A stretch of 64,000 bases of DNA from Coriolopsis trogii (Eukaryota; Basidiomycota; Agaricomycetes; Polyporales; Polyporaceae): contig JAHYIO010000001.1 in assembly GCA_020543525.1 (NCBI GenBank), positions 1,116,001-1,180,000 of the forward strand, given 5' to 3'. The position numbers and the translations under genes are program-made. How positions within the stretch are numbered: the stretch's first letter is position 1; the number at the start of each line of letters is the position of its first letter. Below are positions 1-12,472 of the stretch, piece by piece. The notes beneath the pieces are model-generated. The model was not told where the DNA came from. It made no database searches and saw nothing but the letters and a program-made list of their open reading frames with translations.

Positions 1-3000
1 GCGAGATTGAGCCTGCCTTCTCGCTGCTTGTCTTCGTCTCCTGTCTCTACCGCGCTCGGTGTCTCTCGGTCCTATGGGACGCATAAGGTGTGTGATGATA
101 GCTGTCTTGTGGTCAGAGAATTGACCACCCTCATCGTTATCCAGTCCTTTATTGTCGCGCATGGTTCCCCCTCACATACCCGGGCCTTCGCGTGGCCCCT
201 CTCTGAACGATCACGCCTACCACGAACGCCCCGCCCTGCCTGGGTCAGTCTGCCCTTGCCTCTGTGGGCTTTTCCCACCACCACCAACTGTAGAATAGAA
301 GGTATCAGTTACGACATGTTTATTCCTTGCGGCACTTCTTCGTCGTACCTACGCCCTCCTCGCTCATGCTCACCCGCCCGTTCTTCTCGGACGTGGATGA
401 CGTCTCTTCTTTGACCCTCCCGAACACAGAAGAAGATGTACTCGACCGTCTTTGGGTAGCTCAGCGTTCTCCCGCTCAGGCGTACTTGCGACTGTTCCCT
501 TCTTCTCCGTCTCTACTACTCCGTAATGCACCTAGGCCTCGGTTGTTGTACGACATTAGGGTTACGTTCAACAGATGATGATACGCAGAAGCTGAATGGC
601 GTGCGTGGTTGACCGTGATCGTTCACATTTGTATATGACCACGTCAAACCAACACTTCCGTGTCAGATAGGACACTCGCGTCTCCGGTCGGGCGGCATGT
701 TATCGGTACAAACGTCATTGCCGGTGTGTTCAGAACTGTTGCTACGCGTGAACATTCCCAAATCCTTGCATGCCCACACCAGTCAGATCATTCACGAACG
801 TACCAGAAAGGACTGAACATTGAATGTGATCCTTCTATCAGGTCGTATGACGAGCATCTGACACACACTATGCATATGCATAGGCTGTACCGTATATATA
901 ACATGCGAAGTCGTGCAGGTTCAAGAGTCCGATAGTTCAACGCTCATTGCGGATCCCAGCAAGGAAGTGAACAGATGGCGTTCGGATCGTCTTCGCTGCC
1001 AGCAGAGATAAGGCAGACCCATATAGCAGAACCTCTGGCGCAGCGCTACACGGGTGATGTTGACGTTGCGGTCCGGGCACTGATTTGTGGGGGTGGCGCG
1101 CGTGTACTTGGGTTCAGTCGTCGCCGCGTTATTGGGAACCCGAAGCCAAGGACAGCCAGTCGGGTAGCGAAGGTAGACAGCTAGGTAGACTCGTCCAGGC
1201 GGCAGTGCTGCGACACGCCCCAGTCACGAGTTACTAGCCTCGTGACTCAAGTAGGACTTGGGGGACTTGGGTACAGTAGAACCTGAAGTAAAGCCTGCGC
1301 ATCGCACAACGCGGGTGGGTAAGATGAGGATCTTGGGGAAATGTTAAAGTCAAACGAAAGCCCGTCGAGGCAGAGTTCCGAGGCGGAACCCAACGACGAG
1401 GATGGCGGCGTGCGTTGGTGCGAGCGTCGACGAAGGCATGCAGACCGACTCTGCTACATACCCGGAAAGGTCGAGGTCTCGAATAGACTCCAGAGGCGCA
1501 AGAGGGTTTTGATCCACAGAGCTCACATGAGCACGGCCGGCTTATGAGCGGAACGAACATCTGTGGCACATCAGATGCGCAACGGCCCGCGAGCGGGGAT
1601 GAGAGAGGTTGGGTCCCAGGTCCAGATTCGGGCCCATGCAGACCGTGACCATGGGGTACTACAGTGGCGGTCAAAAATATATAGGAGCTGCGCCAGCTGC
1701 TGCAACGAAGCTCGCAGAAGGAGCGGCCGAAGACGGGGTATGTGGCAGGAGGTGCACGTAAGAGACGCGAGAGTCCTTCGTTCTCGCAGGCGAACAGGGC
1801 GTCCCTCCGAATACACGCAGGGAACGAGGGCTACGCGAAGCCCTCTGCGCGCCGAATTTGAAGCCAACCCCGCACGGGCGGCACGCGAGATCGGATACAA
1901 GGCGCGCGACTAGAGCAGGAAAGGGCGACGAGAGTCTGGGTAAGGCGTCATTAGAGAGTATCGACGTGGTTTGTAATATCAGGGCACAGCGGATGTCCGC
2001 AAGAGAGCGCGGCGTACGTGCGCCCGGGGGTATCACAGCCGGTGAACGTGCTGGACGCTCGCCGGCGCGTGCGAGTCCGCAGAGGAGGGAAGCACGGGCG
2101 AGTGGGTGCACGAGCGCGGGTGCTGGCCACAACGCGCCACGCGGATACCGAGCTTATGTAGGTATATGTGTCCTTGGTTCGCAGGGTCGGGCGCTGAGAC
2201 GCGTACAGGGTTCCAAGTGATCGTAGGTGTTTGTTCTAGGTCGCTAGGTATGTGCTGACAAGTTCCTTGCATGGACGTATGATGCATGTATCCATAGCAT
2301 GACCCGGTCTGCAACGATAGATGCGCGGAGGATGTAAGAGAACCGGCCGGTGGAGGCGATAGAAGGTAGGAAGATGCACCCGGCCGTGCAGAAAGGCAAG
2401 TGAACTTGGGTCCGGACGGTGGGCTCCGTGGCCCGGTGACAGGCGCGTAACAATGGACATCGGCCGTGGAAGCTGGGGGTTCAGTGCGACAGAATGCGGG
2501 ATCATAGGTTGTCGGATTAGGCTGTGTGATTCCGGAGTCGACGTGGGCTGGGTACGAGGTTTCCGCCCAACCTTCCTTTCGACCGGATTGACTGCCCTCC
2601 CGAGTATATGTGCCCTGTAACCATTGTCTCTATGTGCGGTACCGCAATGAAGGTATTGAGTAAAGGCCGGTACCTGGCCAGGGAAAAAGCGCGTCAGTTC
2701 CCATACTCACGCTAGCTCAGTCAAGGGTGCCTCGCGGGAGGTTCATGTTACGACACAACATTGACTGACAGTGGTCAGAAATTCCAATGACACCGGCAGA
2801 ATGTAAGGAAGCTCGATTGACACTCACGGACATGATGGCTTTGGGCAGCCTGAGGCCAGACAGTAAACAGCGCGAGCAGGCCTACTTCGGTGCCTCCAGA
2901 GTCCGCGACGCGTCAGCGGGATACGCAAGACAAGTGTGTAGGGTGGCAGTGCTTACCGAAGTCGTCATAAGCTCCCCCGGTCGGAAGTTCATCGAACGTC

Positions 3001-6000
3001 CTAGCAGGTACTGGGTGTTTTTTTTGCTGCCCTCATGCAGCTTGGCGCGAGTCCCGGCGACGTGAAGGTGCCTGGACTGCCCTGACGAGTTGTTGCATAG
3101 GTGAATACTTTGTGCGCAGTGGGATTTCTCGGTTCCGATGGTTTGCCCGAGGTCACGTTGGGAATCCCGAACAGAGTCTGAGCCAGTGTGAACGCTCAAT
3201 GACGCATTTGTCAGCCCAGTTTGAGGATGACAGACACTGCTGGTAGTGAGGCTCTGCGGTGACGCGTCAGTCTGCGAAGTTTTATGCCCGAGTAGAGGAT
3301 GGAACGGATACCCGCAGAAATGTGATTCCATTGCCGGGAACATGGAGACCGAGGGGAGGTACGACCGTGTATTCTCTGCGACTTGGCATATCCCAGGCAT
3401 ATCCTCGCCTGGATCCGTGATGACGCTGCTGAATAGGCGGGGTTCATCAAGTAAGCCCCGGGTCAAACCCGGACATGCAGCACACCAATTGCAGACTCGC
3501 GCAGGCGGCGACCCTGGAATAAAAAACAATCCAAAATATTATGATCCGTCTGAGTTCTCTCCCTACGCATGACCTACCCATTGTCAGTGATCCGCGGAAA
3601 TGAACCCGCATCGAGTAAGATGAATGGACGAACGTGATAAAGGCCGCACAACGGTCGACAACCAGCCCAAGCCCAGTTGGGAGTCCAACGAGGGCAGGCG
3701 ATTTGTCGGATTTGGTCGGTGGGCGTGGGAAGGGTACCGTAAATATTGGTGCAGAACCTTCAGGACTCTGATACATGAGCGAGCGTGAGAGGCCAAGCTT
3801 GAAGTAGGGCACTCATTAGTTTCTAGCGTGGCGGCAGTAAGAGCAGAAATGTGGGTGGTGGGTCGAAATAGGCGTGATTTTGCAGATTCGGATGGGCTAT
3901 TGAGCGGTTCGTGGCCCATATAGGGGACCCACAAGGCGGGTCGTCCAGAAGGGCTCATAAATTTGAACCATTGGTGAGGGAGTGTGTATACATGGATGGC
4001 GGGAGATAGCAACAAAAACTGGGGCGCAAGGTCTTCTTGAAGGGCCTCATGTTAGGAAGAAGTTGACAGAGAATAATTACGGGCTTCGCGGAGGAAAATT
4101 GAAATGGGGCGAAATCTCGATCGGTAGCAACAGGGCACCGTACGACTCGGAGGTGATTAGGATCCACGTTTCCGAGTCATCTGATTGGTAGGCCACCGCT
4201 TTTCTGTCACCGGTGGGTAGTAGAGTATCGAAGCGCCAATTTCCGCGGAACGTTTAGAGGGTGGCCTGAGACAACAGTACGATTTGACTTAATGCGCACA
4301 TCTTGGATCGAGTATACGCAGTACTGGTACCGTCGTCCCAAGGTGCTAGGTGCAACAGGAGTTAGATATCTCCATGTACAGACTGCCTCAAGCGGCGATA
4401 TCCGCTTCGATAACGGGTCGCTTGCAAGTATATGCTGCTCGCCAAACCCTAGTGTGGGACTGATCAAAACGCACCTGTTCGAAAACTCCACTTTGAAGGC
4501 GAGTGGAAGGCCCGTAACATGTATTGCGGAGTATGCCATGATGCGAGGGCATCTATCATGCACGTTTGTGTGCAAGCGACCTTAGATGCACTTCTTACGC
4601 GATCGCCATTCCAGCAGGCTCAACGGGGTGACCAAGATAACACCAAGGACGAGGTCAAAAAGAGAGGGGCGGCTACTCAGACTTCCAGTACAGACACAGA
4701 AGCGTAGGGAACGCACCAAGAGAGATTGGACACGAAGTCGGAGAGCCTTTCGCTCGCTCTCACGCGGGCCGTGTCATGAACGACATTGGGCACGGTCCGG
4801 GACATACGAGCGTACCCCATAACCTTGTCTTATTGTCAGTTAAGCCTTCGAACGAGGGGCCGATTCTCGGCGGTACTCACAAGGCCGCTTGACCACCCGG
4901 CAGCGATCCGCTGAGGCTAAGATAGTTCCCGAACAGGGGCTCCCAGCACATGTGGACGTGGTCCCATACTCCGAAAGCACCTTATAGACACCGGCTTCCG
5001 ACCTAGTGGCGTGCAGAAGGACCAGAAGCTGCACAGAGTGCCGGGGAGTGTGAGCGAAGGTTGGGTGCGCGGTGTGTCGCGCGCTCTTGTGAGCCGGTCC
5101 CTCCGGTTATCAACTGGAAATCGCCGCCTGGAGCCTATTGGCCTAATGGAGAGGGTTTACAGAGATTAATGTCGAGTAACGTGGTGGTCATTTGCAGCGT
5201 GGGCGCGACGTGGACGGGATGTGGATCACCGGCGGGTGCGTGGGCAACACACAACATGAGACGACGAATAATAAAGGTGATTGCTCTGTGCAAATACGTG
5301 TAAGTCCTGTCAAGTCAGAGATGAGACAGTGAATGTGGCCGAACCTGACTATATGCGTGCAGAAGATCAAGGACAGGATGCTCGGATAAGATGTTATGCA
5401 CTGCCACCTTGTCAAGTACGCTGAGCTAGCGAGGGTTGCACGGTCCATCTCGGGAAAATTGGTACCGGAGCCCGAGGGTGGGAGGAAGCAGGAGGTCCTG
5501 GGTAGCGGACCGAAGACCATGAGAGCGTTGGAAGGGCTCCCAGAGGCACCGTCAATGGGGGCGAGACCTGTAGATGATCGCACATGAATGGTAGTACGCG
5601 CAACGCAGGAAAAGCACGGTACCAGCACTCGAGCTTCAACTACGTACAAGGAATACGTGTTCGGACAATTGGTGGCAAGATGGGGGCTTCTGACGGAGTT
5701 CCGCCACGGGTGACTGCCTCAAGCCAGTGGATGGCCGACCTGCAGGAGGGGAGTTCCACGAGGGAGTGAGGGTGGTGGTGGTTCAAATGCTAAAGATACC
5801 GAATCGGATGGACGCGCATTGGCCTAGACCGAGACACCCGCCCCGTGTGCATACTCGAGTCATTTGGACAGTCTCCCTCAACTCTCCAACCACTCGGCGC
5901 TGGGTGCGCACAAAAGTGGATCCTCTGGCAGCACGGGACCAGACACGCGCAGAAGTGCAGCTGCAAGGTGTGCTCGGAATGGCCAGCTCAGCAGTTCCAC

Positions 6001-8371
6001 CAGCACTCTGAGCTCGAGGTTAAACTTACCGTGTGCTGACGATGGCCTGCCGCACGCAATGGGCCTGGACGAACAGTTTGGAGACTTCCTTTTCCACGAC
6101 CGACACGGAAGTTTGCCACGGGCGTCCTCCTGCACAACCACTTCTATCGGGACGGATCTGGGAGCACATAATTGAATGGCGCCTGACTCGCAAGCTGGTT
6201 CCTCGACGTCGACGACGGCCTCTTCTTCTCTCACCCTCATGTGCCGTGTCCTCCAGCGAGGGTCACAGACGAGGTCTGCGGCCGGGCCGAGGCGGCGGCT
6301 GCAGAACACTCGTGTCAGTCGCGCGTCGTCCGGGGACAGGCGCACTGACGGAGGGCGTGTACTTGCCGTCTTACATAAATCGCGACTCTCCTCTCCTCTG
6401 GTTGTTATCTGCTACCCTGGGGCCACTCTGTACGCTTGCCGCTGCAGCACCCCTCTGCGTAGCTTGTCATCTGCCTCACCTTCGACTGAGATACCTCCGC
6501 CGTTCATGGCGTCCACCCGGCCGCCGTATCAAAACACAGACGTCGACGGTCTGCCGCCGTGCTACCGGTATCTTAAGCTCTTTCAATCAAGCGTACTCCC
6601 GCCTACACTCGCTCCAGTTACCTCAGGCGACAGCACTCGTCAAGGCTATATTGCATCCTAATACATCCCTTCTGGTCTATCATGTCGGCGCCCACAATCC
6701 GTGAAAACGTATCAAGTGTCTCCACATGGAACCTCCGTCTCGTACTGCAGCCTACTTGCCACCGAGGACCCCATTCGTGTGCGGAGCTGAATTTGCCTCG
6801 CGCTCGGAGTATGCCTGGACAAGTGCGCATTCGCGCAGGACCAGCCGCCCCTGGGAACGTCGTCCCAGGTATGGCGTTCACATAACTCATCCTCCCAGTC
6901 TTTTCGATCTCACTCTTGCTCTATGTGACACACAATAGTATCGAACACATGTTCTCTCCGCGTTGCTACGGATGAACGGGGATGAGGACATTCACGTTAC
7001 ACCCCAGACCACTGCAGCTAATCTGATAACTCTAGAGAAGTAACCCCCGTTCAGGCACGCGCGGGGGGCGAGTTCGGAGTCATCTGGCGCATCGGGATCG
7101 GTGCGGTGCGATATACACCTTGAGGCGAACCATACAATTGGCGTACGAGGCCTACGCGCGCCATCGGAGGTCATCTGTCTCTACGTGTGTCCAAGGCTGG
7201 GGCAACAGTTTCCGTGGTGGCACCATGACGGAGGTAATGTGGTAGGCTTTGTGCACCTTCGCCCACGAAATGTCCGAGGTCTGCCGGGGAGGAGGATGCA
7301 GGCTCCGGAGACTGGCGTCTTGTTCCGTTCGGAGCGATGACTAGCTTGGGAACTGCCCGGGCTCCAAAGTGGCTGGCGTTGTGCCTCGCTGCACTCTTAC
7401 GTACGTACTACACAGTTATCTTGGATGGTTTTGGGAAAGCCTTTCCATGACGGTGTCACACGAGGTTCGCGGCTGGAGTAGACGGAACGCTCGAGGGATT
7501 GTGGAACTATTCATACGAGGATGGATGGAACGAAAACAGTCGTACAGTCGAATAATAGGACGACTGTGCGGGCGGACATGGAGAATAATAGTGTAGACAG
7601 AAGCACATGGTGGCAGACATGCGCAGAGAGAAAGCAGCCACCAGGCGTGCCTGAGATTTGGCAGAGTTACTGATACACTCCCCGGAGTCCCGGGGATGTC
7701 CGGTGCCTCACTGGGTACCTCGAGGTTCGCCTGTGTGGGCCGGAGATGGGGCCTCTCTGACCGGAAGAGATGAGGGCGGCTGAGAACACCTGCAAGCGGC
7801 GCACATCCTGCGAACTTGGAGAAGACTGGGGACGAGGCGGAGAGGGGCACGCAGAGTATATAGTACTGGCTTGCCGGGTGTTTGCGCCCGTGGACCGCCC
7901 GGAAATGGAAAGATGGTGGATTGTGGGAGAAAATAGAGGGCGTGTTTCCTGATTTGGGGGGCGAATTCTGAGAAAAGGGGGACGGAGGGTTGGCTGTGTT
8001 TGTTGATTGGTAGAAATAGACGGGGGCGCTCCTGCGCGCGTAGGACAAGTCTACACTCTCTCCCTACGTCCACGAGCGACCCCGTCCGAGGCTCCCCCAG
8101 CCTGTCCGTTACGACCTGCACGAACTTGCACGACGTATATCTCCTTATTATCTTTTATCGTCCGCCTTCGTCTCCCGAGCCTCCCTTCTGCTCTTTACGA
8201 CCCCTCTCCCTCGATCCTTTACGCTTGAGGCACGTCCGACGCCCTATTGTCCCTCCCCGCAGTCTGCTCATGTCCCCACAGATCACATTCTACACTCTCC
8301 TTTCCTAACTCTTGAGGTGCGTAATTCCTTTCTCCTCATGGTACCCATCCTGAGTATGCGTGGCATCAGGC
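1..8371. other. Gene-poor region, no supported gene
   Basis: I found no reading frame here that combines length, splice logic and a recognisable domain. The many open frames of 60-220 codons overlap each other on both strands and read like chance translations. I saw no reverse transcriptase, transposase or integrase motif. The last 300 bases (about 8100-8370) are pyrimidine-rich on the + strand, as expected of a promoter and leader for the Ras gene that follows. Overlapping open frames around 5860-6700 might be an eroded gene, but nothing in them is recognisable. Confidence 0.5.
7535..7567. repeat. Short direct and inverted ACAGTCG repeats
   Basis: ACAGTCG occurs twice in tandem (7536-7542 region and 7544-7550). 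After a 10-base spacer it is followed by its reverse complement CGACTGT (7561-7567), so the second copy could form a 7-bp hairpin. The heptamer equals the outer bases of the terminal repeat of the MITE at 10584, including the preceding TA in one copy. This may be chance or a remnant of a related element. Confidence 0.3.
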
Positions 8372-9226
8372 ATGGATAGCTGGAGAGTAGCCGTTCTTGG
8401 TGATGGAGGCGTTGGAAAGACTGCATTGGCTGTCCAGGTGAGCTTTCTCCGTTCACAGTACGCATGGCCCGCTCATCCATGCTCCCAGTTCACACTCAAT
8501 TGTTTTGTTGGTAAGCAATCTCCTCCGCTGTATCCTGTGCGTGCACTCACGGCTGTACTTGCAACCCGCTTCCCCCCACAGAGGTATGCCATCATATGTA
8601 CCTTATGGCGCGTATAGCTCACGGTTTTGCAGACATACGATCCAACGATAGAAGATGCGTATCGAAAGCAGCTTGTAGTTGACAATCGCATGTGTTTTGT
8701 GGAAGTGATCGATACGGCAGGACAAGGTGTGTGTCCTTCCAGCTTGCCCACATTCCATCTGCTGACCCAGCGGTGATCCAGAGGAATACGCGACGCTTCG
8801 AGACCAATGGGTCAGGTGCGTCTCTCTGCGCTCCGTTCTCCACTTCCCCGATGCGAACTACGTTGCAGGGAAGGCCAGGGCTTTATTCTGGTCTACTCCA
8901 TCGCGTCAAGGGCGACATTTGAGCGGCTCGACGTCTTCCGACAGGCGATGTTGAAAGTCAAGCGACAGAAGCCGGTCTTCATGCTTGTCGGCAACAAGTG
9001 CGACAAACAGTACGAGCGGGAGGTATCGAGAGACGAGGGTGCGGCGCTGGCGCGGTCGTTTGGCTGCGATTTTCTGGAAACATCAGCAAAAACGGCGCAT
9101 AACGTTGAACGCCTCTTCATGAATTTGGTCCGAGAACTTCGAAACACGAAGGCACAGGAACACGGCGTACAAGGGCCCGTACGGTCACCGGAGAAGGAGA
9201 AGAAGCGCAAGTGTATTATCATGTAG
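8372..9226 (+). CDS. Ras-family small GTPase with C-terminal CaaX box
   Basis: Six exons (8372-8437, 8489-8510, 8582-8583, 8633-8726, 8782-8815, 8869-9226) give 191 residues. Numbering matches human Ras: P-loop GDGGVGKT at 10-17, switch I YDPTIED at 32-38, switch II DTAGQEEY at 57-64, then NKCD and ETSAK guanine-binding motifs. The C-terminus has a basic stretch (KEKKRK) followed by CIIM, a CaaX motif expected to be prenylated for membrane attachment. The protein should therefore be a membrane-anchored signalling switch, like Ras or Rsr1. The third exon is only 2 nt (AG between cag and gtatgc); it supplies two bases of codon 30, and skipping it shifts the frame before switch I. The ATG at 8372 is preferred because the only in-frame codon upstream is a GTG. 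Which fungal Ras paralogue this is cannot be decided here. Confidence 0.93.
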
Positions 9227-10583
9227 GGCACCTTCAGGACTATATAGAACTGACCCATCTTCTCGCCTACTTACCTCCTTCTATGATACCACGTCTTCAT
9301 CTTTCTCCTCGTTGGGTTTATCACGTCTTCGGGATGCGTTCCAAGGGGGCTCGTCCCCCCCAACTGCGACGATCTTCTCACTTGCTTTCAATGTACATAT
9401 ATCCCCCCTCACGTAAAGTGGCTGTACATTGTGCTCTCAACATTCTCGTGCTCGAATGGCTCTCGTGCATTGTGCCTCTCGGAATCACACTCGAAGGTGA
9501 GTCGGTGCGATTTGCCCGGACTGACATCGCGACTACAGGACGCCGGTGTGGTTCACGGGCTGTACATGCGTTGCGAGAATCGCGCGGTACGCTTTGCCCT
9601 GAATGGCTTCACTCTGACAGCTGACGTTTGTGGTCAATCTTGGTTGCCTTGAAAGATCTAGGGGGCTGTGGACGTCGGTGTTGGCCTGCGTGGGGCGTAC
9701 CTCGGCGCCTGGTGAACCGCGCGACGGAAGGTCAATGCAATGTGCTGACCCATGAACCGGCGAGAACCAGCTCCGTACGTGAGTGATTGGTCTGTCTGTC
9801 CGTACGACTCCGTCCATAATGCTTTCCTTGTAGGTGGTAGGAATTGTTCGTGCGTCATGTGCATAGGTCGGCCACCGAGTAGGCCCGATGGCGTCGGTTC
9901 GAGTGGAAGTCCTTCCAAATGGGTCCACGAGTGTCTCCTATTCAGCGAAAGTGATCGTCATCAGCTTGACTGCAGCATCTCTCGTACACCGGAACATCAG
10001 GGCAGCGTCGTGACGCTGCGGGCGTCGAGAAGAAGCTGTCGGTCGTGCGTGTACCCCTCCCGGATGTATTTGCGCCTCCTCCGAGTCAGCAAACAGAGCG
10101 CCCGTAGAATCGTGAATTCAACGAGAGAACTGTCCATCGGCTCTCGGTCCTCGGAGCTCGACGATGCATTCCAATCTCCTTTGACAGTCTCACTCAGCAT
10201 TCTCCGCCTCTCCTGGGCTCGTCACAATGCGGCTTACGCATGCCGCGCTGTCATCTCCGTCGGGATGACAAGCGGATGCTTCCACATGAGCAACCCACTT
10301 TTGTTCGAGCTGGAAAGGCTTGCGTAAGTGCGGCCCAGCAGTGTCATGAGTCTGCAGACGGTGAGCACCCCATTTTCTCGCACTCCTGTGCTTGCTGCGC
10401 AGGCCGAGACCACCATCGGGGGTGCAGCAGGCCCAGGGTCAGAGTCGTATTGGATGGGAGGATGCCTGCGCTGGAACGTAGAACGTTCCGCTCGGATGGG
10501 TCCTGGATGGGCCGGAATTCCATCGTCGGCAGGCCATCGGGCGTACGGCCCGGGCCAGCGGCTATTCAAGCATAAACTAGCTA
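9227..10583. other. Intergenic, no supported gene
   Basis: This stretch between the Ras gene and the MITE contains several overlapping open frames, including one of 191 codons on the + strand from 9752. None shows a known motif or a coherent exon chain. The first part should include the Ras 3' untranslated region. Confidence 0.45.
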
Positions 10584-10611
10584 CAGTCGAAACCCTCTTA
10601 TCCCATACCTC
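10584..10611 (+). repeat. Left terminal inverted repeat of the MITE
   Basis: 28 bases, beginning CAGTCGAAACC, identical to the reverse complement of 10989-11016 with no mismatch. It is preceded by the target TA. Confidence 0.9.
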
Positions 10612-10988
10612 TCGGGAGAAGCCCAAAACTATGGGTTTTCGGAGGTTATGGGCTACGAGAGGAGGCGCTCGTCGAGCGCTCGATCATATAACCTGTTATC
10701 ATGACTCAAGCGCCCGATAACACCAGGGTCCACGAATTCTCAACGTTCAGTCTTGCTTCCAATCACCTAGAACAGCGTTTTATACCTATAAACTGTAAGC
10801 AGACGAAGATTTTGAGCCCCATAAACCTAGCTCAAGGCACACTTTCGGGATACAAAATGATAAAACCTATGGGTTTTTGGCCAGCAAAGGCTATGGGTTA
10901 AGGGTTATGGGAGGTTATGGGATTTGCCCCATAGAACCAACTCGGGACCCGGCAAAATCTATGGGATATTAGAGGTTATGGGTTATCG

Positions 10989-11016
10989 GAGGTATGGGAT
11001 AAGAGGGTTTCGACTG
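10989..11016 (-). repeat. Right terminal inverted repeat of the MITE
   Basis: 28 bases ending GGTTTCGACTG, the exact reverse complement of the left arm. It is followed by the second TA of the target duplication. Confidence 0.9.
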
Positions 11017-11736
11017 TAGAGGAGGATCAGGTTGTTGAGCCTTGGCTGATTTGACTGCAAGGAGTTCTGTGATGGCATTTATTCGTCATGGCCGTCTGCT
11101 GCATGAGGGTACTACTGATATTCCCTGGACCTGGCATAAATATGGCAAATCTCTACGACACGGGCATTGGCAGTGTTGGTTCAGCATGCTCACATCAGAG
11201 TGCTTGTGTTGTGCACTCATGAGCAGTGCCGTGAATGCGACTGTTCATAGTTGCAAATCGGGCGTACTAGCATTTTGCAAACGTTGTAAGAGAAATGTGG
11301 TAGCAGGACAGTGTGAGGGAGATCAGATGTGACCCCGCGGCGTGTAGGGATGGCAGTCATACATACCGCCGACAAAAGCGCATCTCATACTGAATAGGCA
11401 CCATTGCAGTACAAGCGTCAGTGAGGTCTTGTCTCGTACGGAGCCTAAACCATATCAAATGTTTGAGCTGGCCTCACGGGCCGTTGTAGAAGTAGGGGTC
11501 ACGCGAAGGACGCCGAAGCACAATGACGTTACTAGCATACTAGTCGTTTGCCACCGCGTTTTCGACAAGGATCCGATGTATACCGTAGAAGATGTATGCT
11601 GAAGCAGCTCGACGTACAGTATACTGTATGCGAACTCATGTACGACGTCTAGCAAACCGTCTGTCGGTGTCAAGGGTATACGTATGCGGTGTCCGACACC
11701 TCTACGCGAGATCGTCCTCTCTATGGGACATTGGTA
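11017..11736. other. Intergenic, no supported gene
   Basis: About 700 bases between the MITE and the end of the PXMP4-like gene. The only open frames are short and unrecognisable. The part nearest 11736 should hold the 3' end of the minus-strand PXMP4-like transcript. Confidence 0.45.
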
Positions 11737-12472
11737 TCACTTATTGTGCCATAGCAGCGTCTTCAAGCTGTTCCAGTGCTCCGAATCCCGGTAAAGATAC
11801 GTCATGGAGTTGAACATCCCAGGCTGGATCGTCTCCCCACGCTCTTGGAAGAGCCACATCACCGCACCCCAGCAGACGGCGGCGAAGATGGAGAATTGCT
11901 TCGCGTCTGGCGGCAGCGGTCTCCCGGGCGTGGGCGGAGCGTTCGAGTAGGGTGTCTTCGCGCGCGCGAGGAAGGACGAAACTACGCGGGAGCAGACGTA
12001 TAACACGATCTGGATCGTACGGGGAGACTAAGCGATCCGTGTAGAAATGCGGTATCGAAGGTGCGTACCTGCTCGTTCACAGCGTTCCTCTCCCCGAAGA
12101 CCACGTATCCTCCAATCAGGCCGGCGATGAATGTGTCAAAGCTCCGCTCCTTTCCCCCGTTCACTTTCTTCTGTACAAGTAGGAGGGTCTTGTACAAGGA
12201 GACGAACTTGGCCAAGTTCAGAGCATGCTGCCTGGTCGCGCGATAGATAGTCTTCAGCCGCGTCTGCCAGCTGTATTCCACGTAAGTCGACCGCCATCAT
12301 GCTAGATATGCGCGGACACTACTCACTCGCCACGACCGAACAGAATGGCCATGATCAGCGCATGAGGGAAGCGCACTTTCACTCCGTAGACGAAGCCATT
12401 CCGCGCGCCCTTCAGAATAGCCAAGTAGTCATGGTATGCGGGATTGGAGAGAATAGCGTCCAGGCCTGACAT
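11737..12472 (-). CDS. PXMP4: Peroxisomal membrane protein 4 (PMP24) homologue
   Basis: Three exons (12472-12327, 12270-12069, 12009-11737) encode 206 residues, close to the 212 of human PXMP4. Conserved blocks in order are an N-terminal LAILKGARNGFVYGVKVRFP block before the first hydrophobic stretch, a middle segment with GGYVVFGERNAVNEQ, and a C-terminal segment ending SMTYLYRDSEHW. This family is distantly related to the Tim17/Tim22 channel fold and sits in the peroxisomal membrane; its exact transport role is not settled. All joins are GT-AG with introns of 56 and 59 nt. A peroxisomal thioesterase lies about 20 kb downstream, but the two are not adjacent, so no shared regulation can be claimed. 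Confidence 0.9.

Larger units (their letters stand above)
10584..11016. mobile_element. MITE of Tc1/mariner (pogo-like) type, 433 bp
   Basis: The element is bounded by perfect 28-bp inverted repeats (10584-10611 and 10989-11016), each starting CAGTCGAAACC at the outer end. TA dinucleotides flank both ends (10582-10583 and 11017-11018), the target-site duplication typical of Tc1/mariner transposons. The interior is too short for a transposase and contains many copies of TATGGG or TTATGGG, several just inside the terminal repeats. It is therefore a non-autonomous element that would need a transposase supplied in trans. The matching ends show that it has decayed little, so insertion was probably recent. 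Confidence 0.88.

Noticed and set aside
6033..6704. 223-codon open frame as a gene
   Set aside because: No domain, no start context or splice partners, and equally long frames overlap it on both strands.
8511..8632. One 122-nt intron in the Ras gene instead of two introns around a 2-nt exon
   Set aside because: It puts the conserved TYDPTIED segment out of frame; no alternative donor or acceptor nearby repairs it.
10860..11000. Telomere-like repeat array (TTATGGG)
   Set aside because: Copies are irregular and lie within the MITE; they are not tandem TTAGGG.
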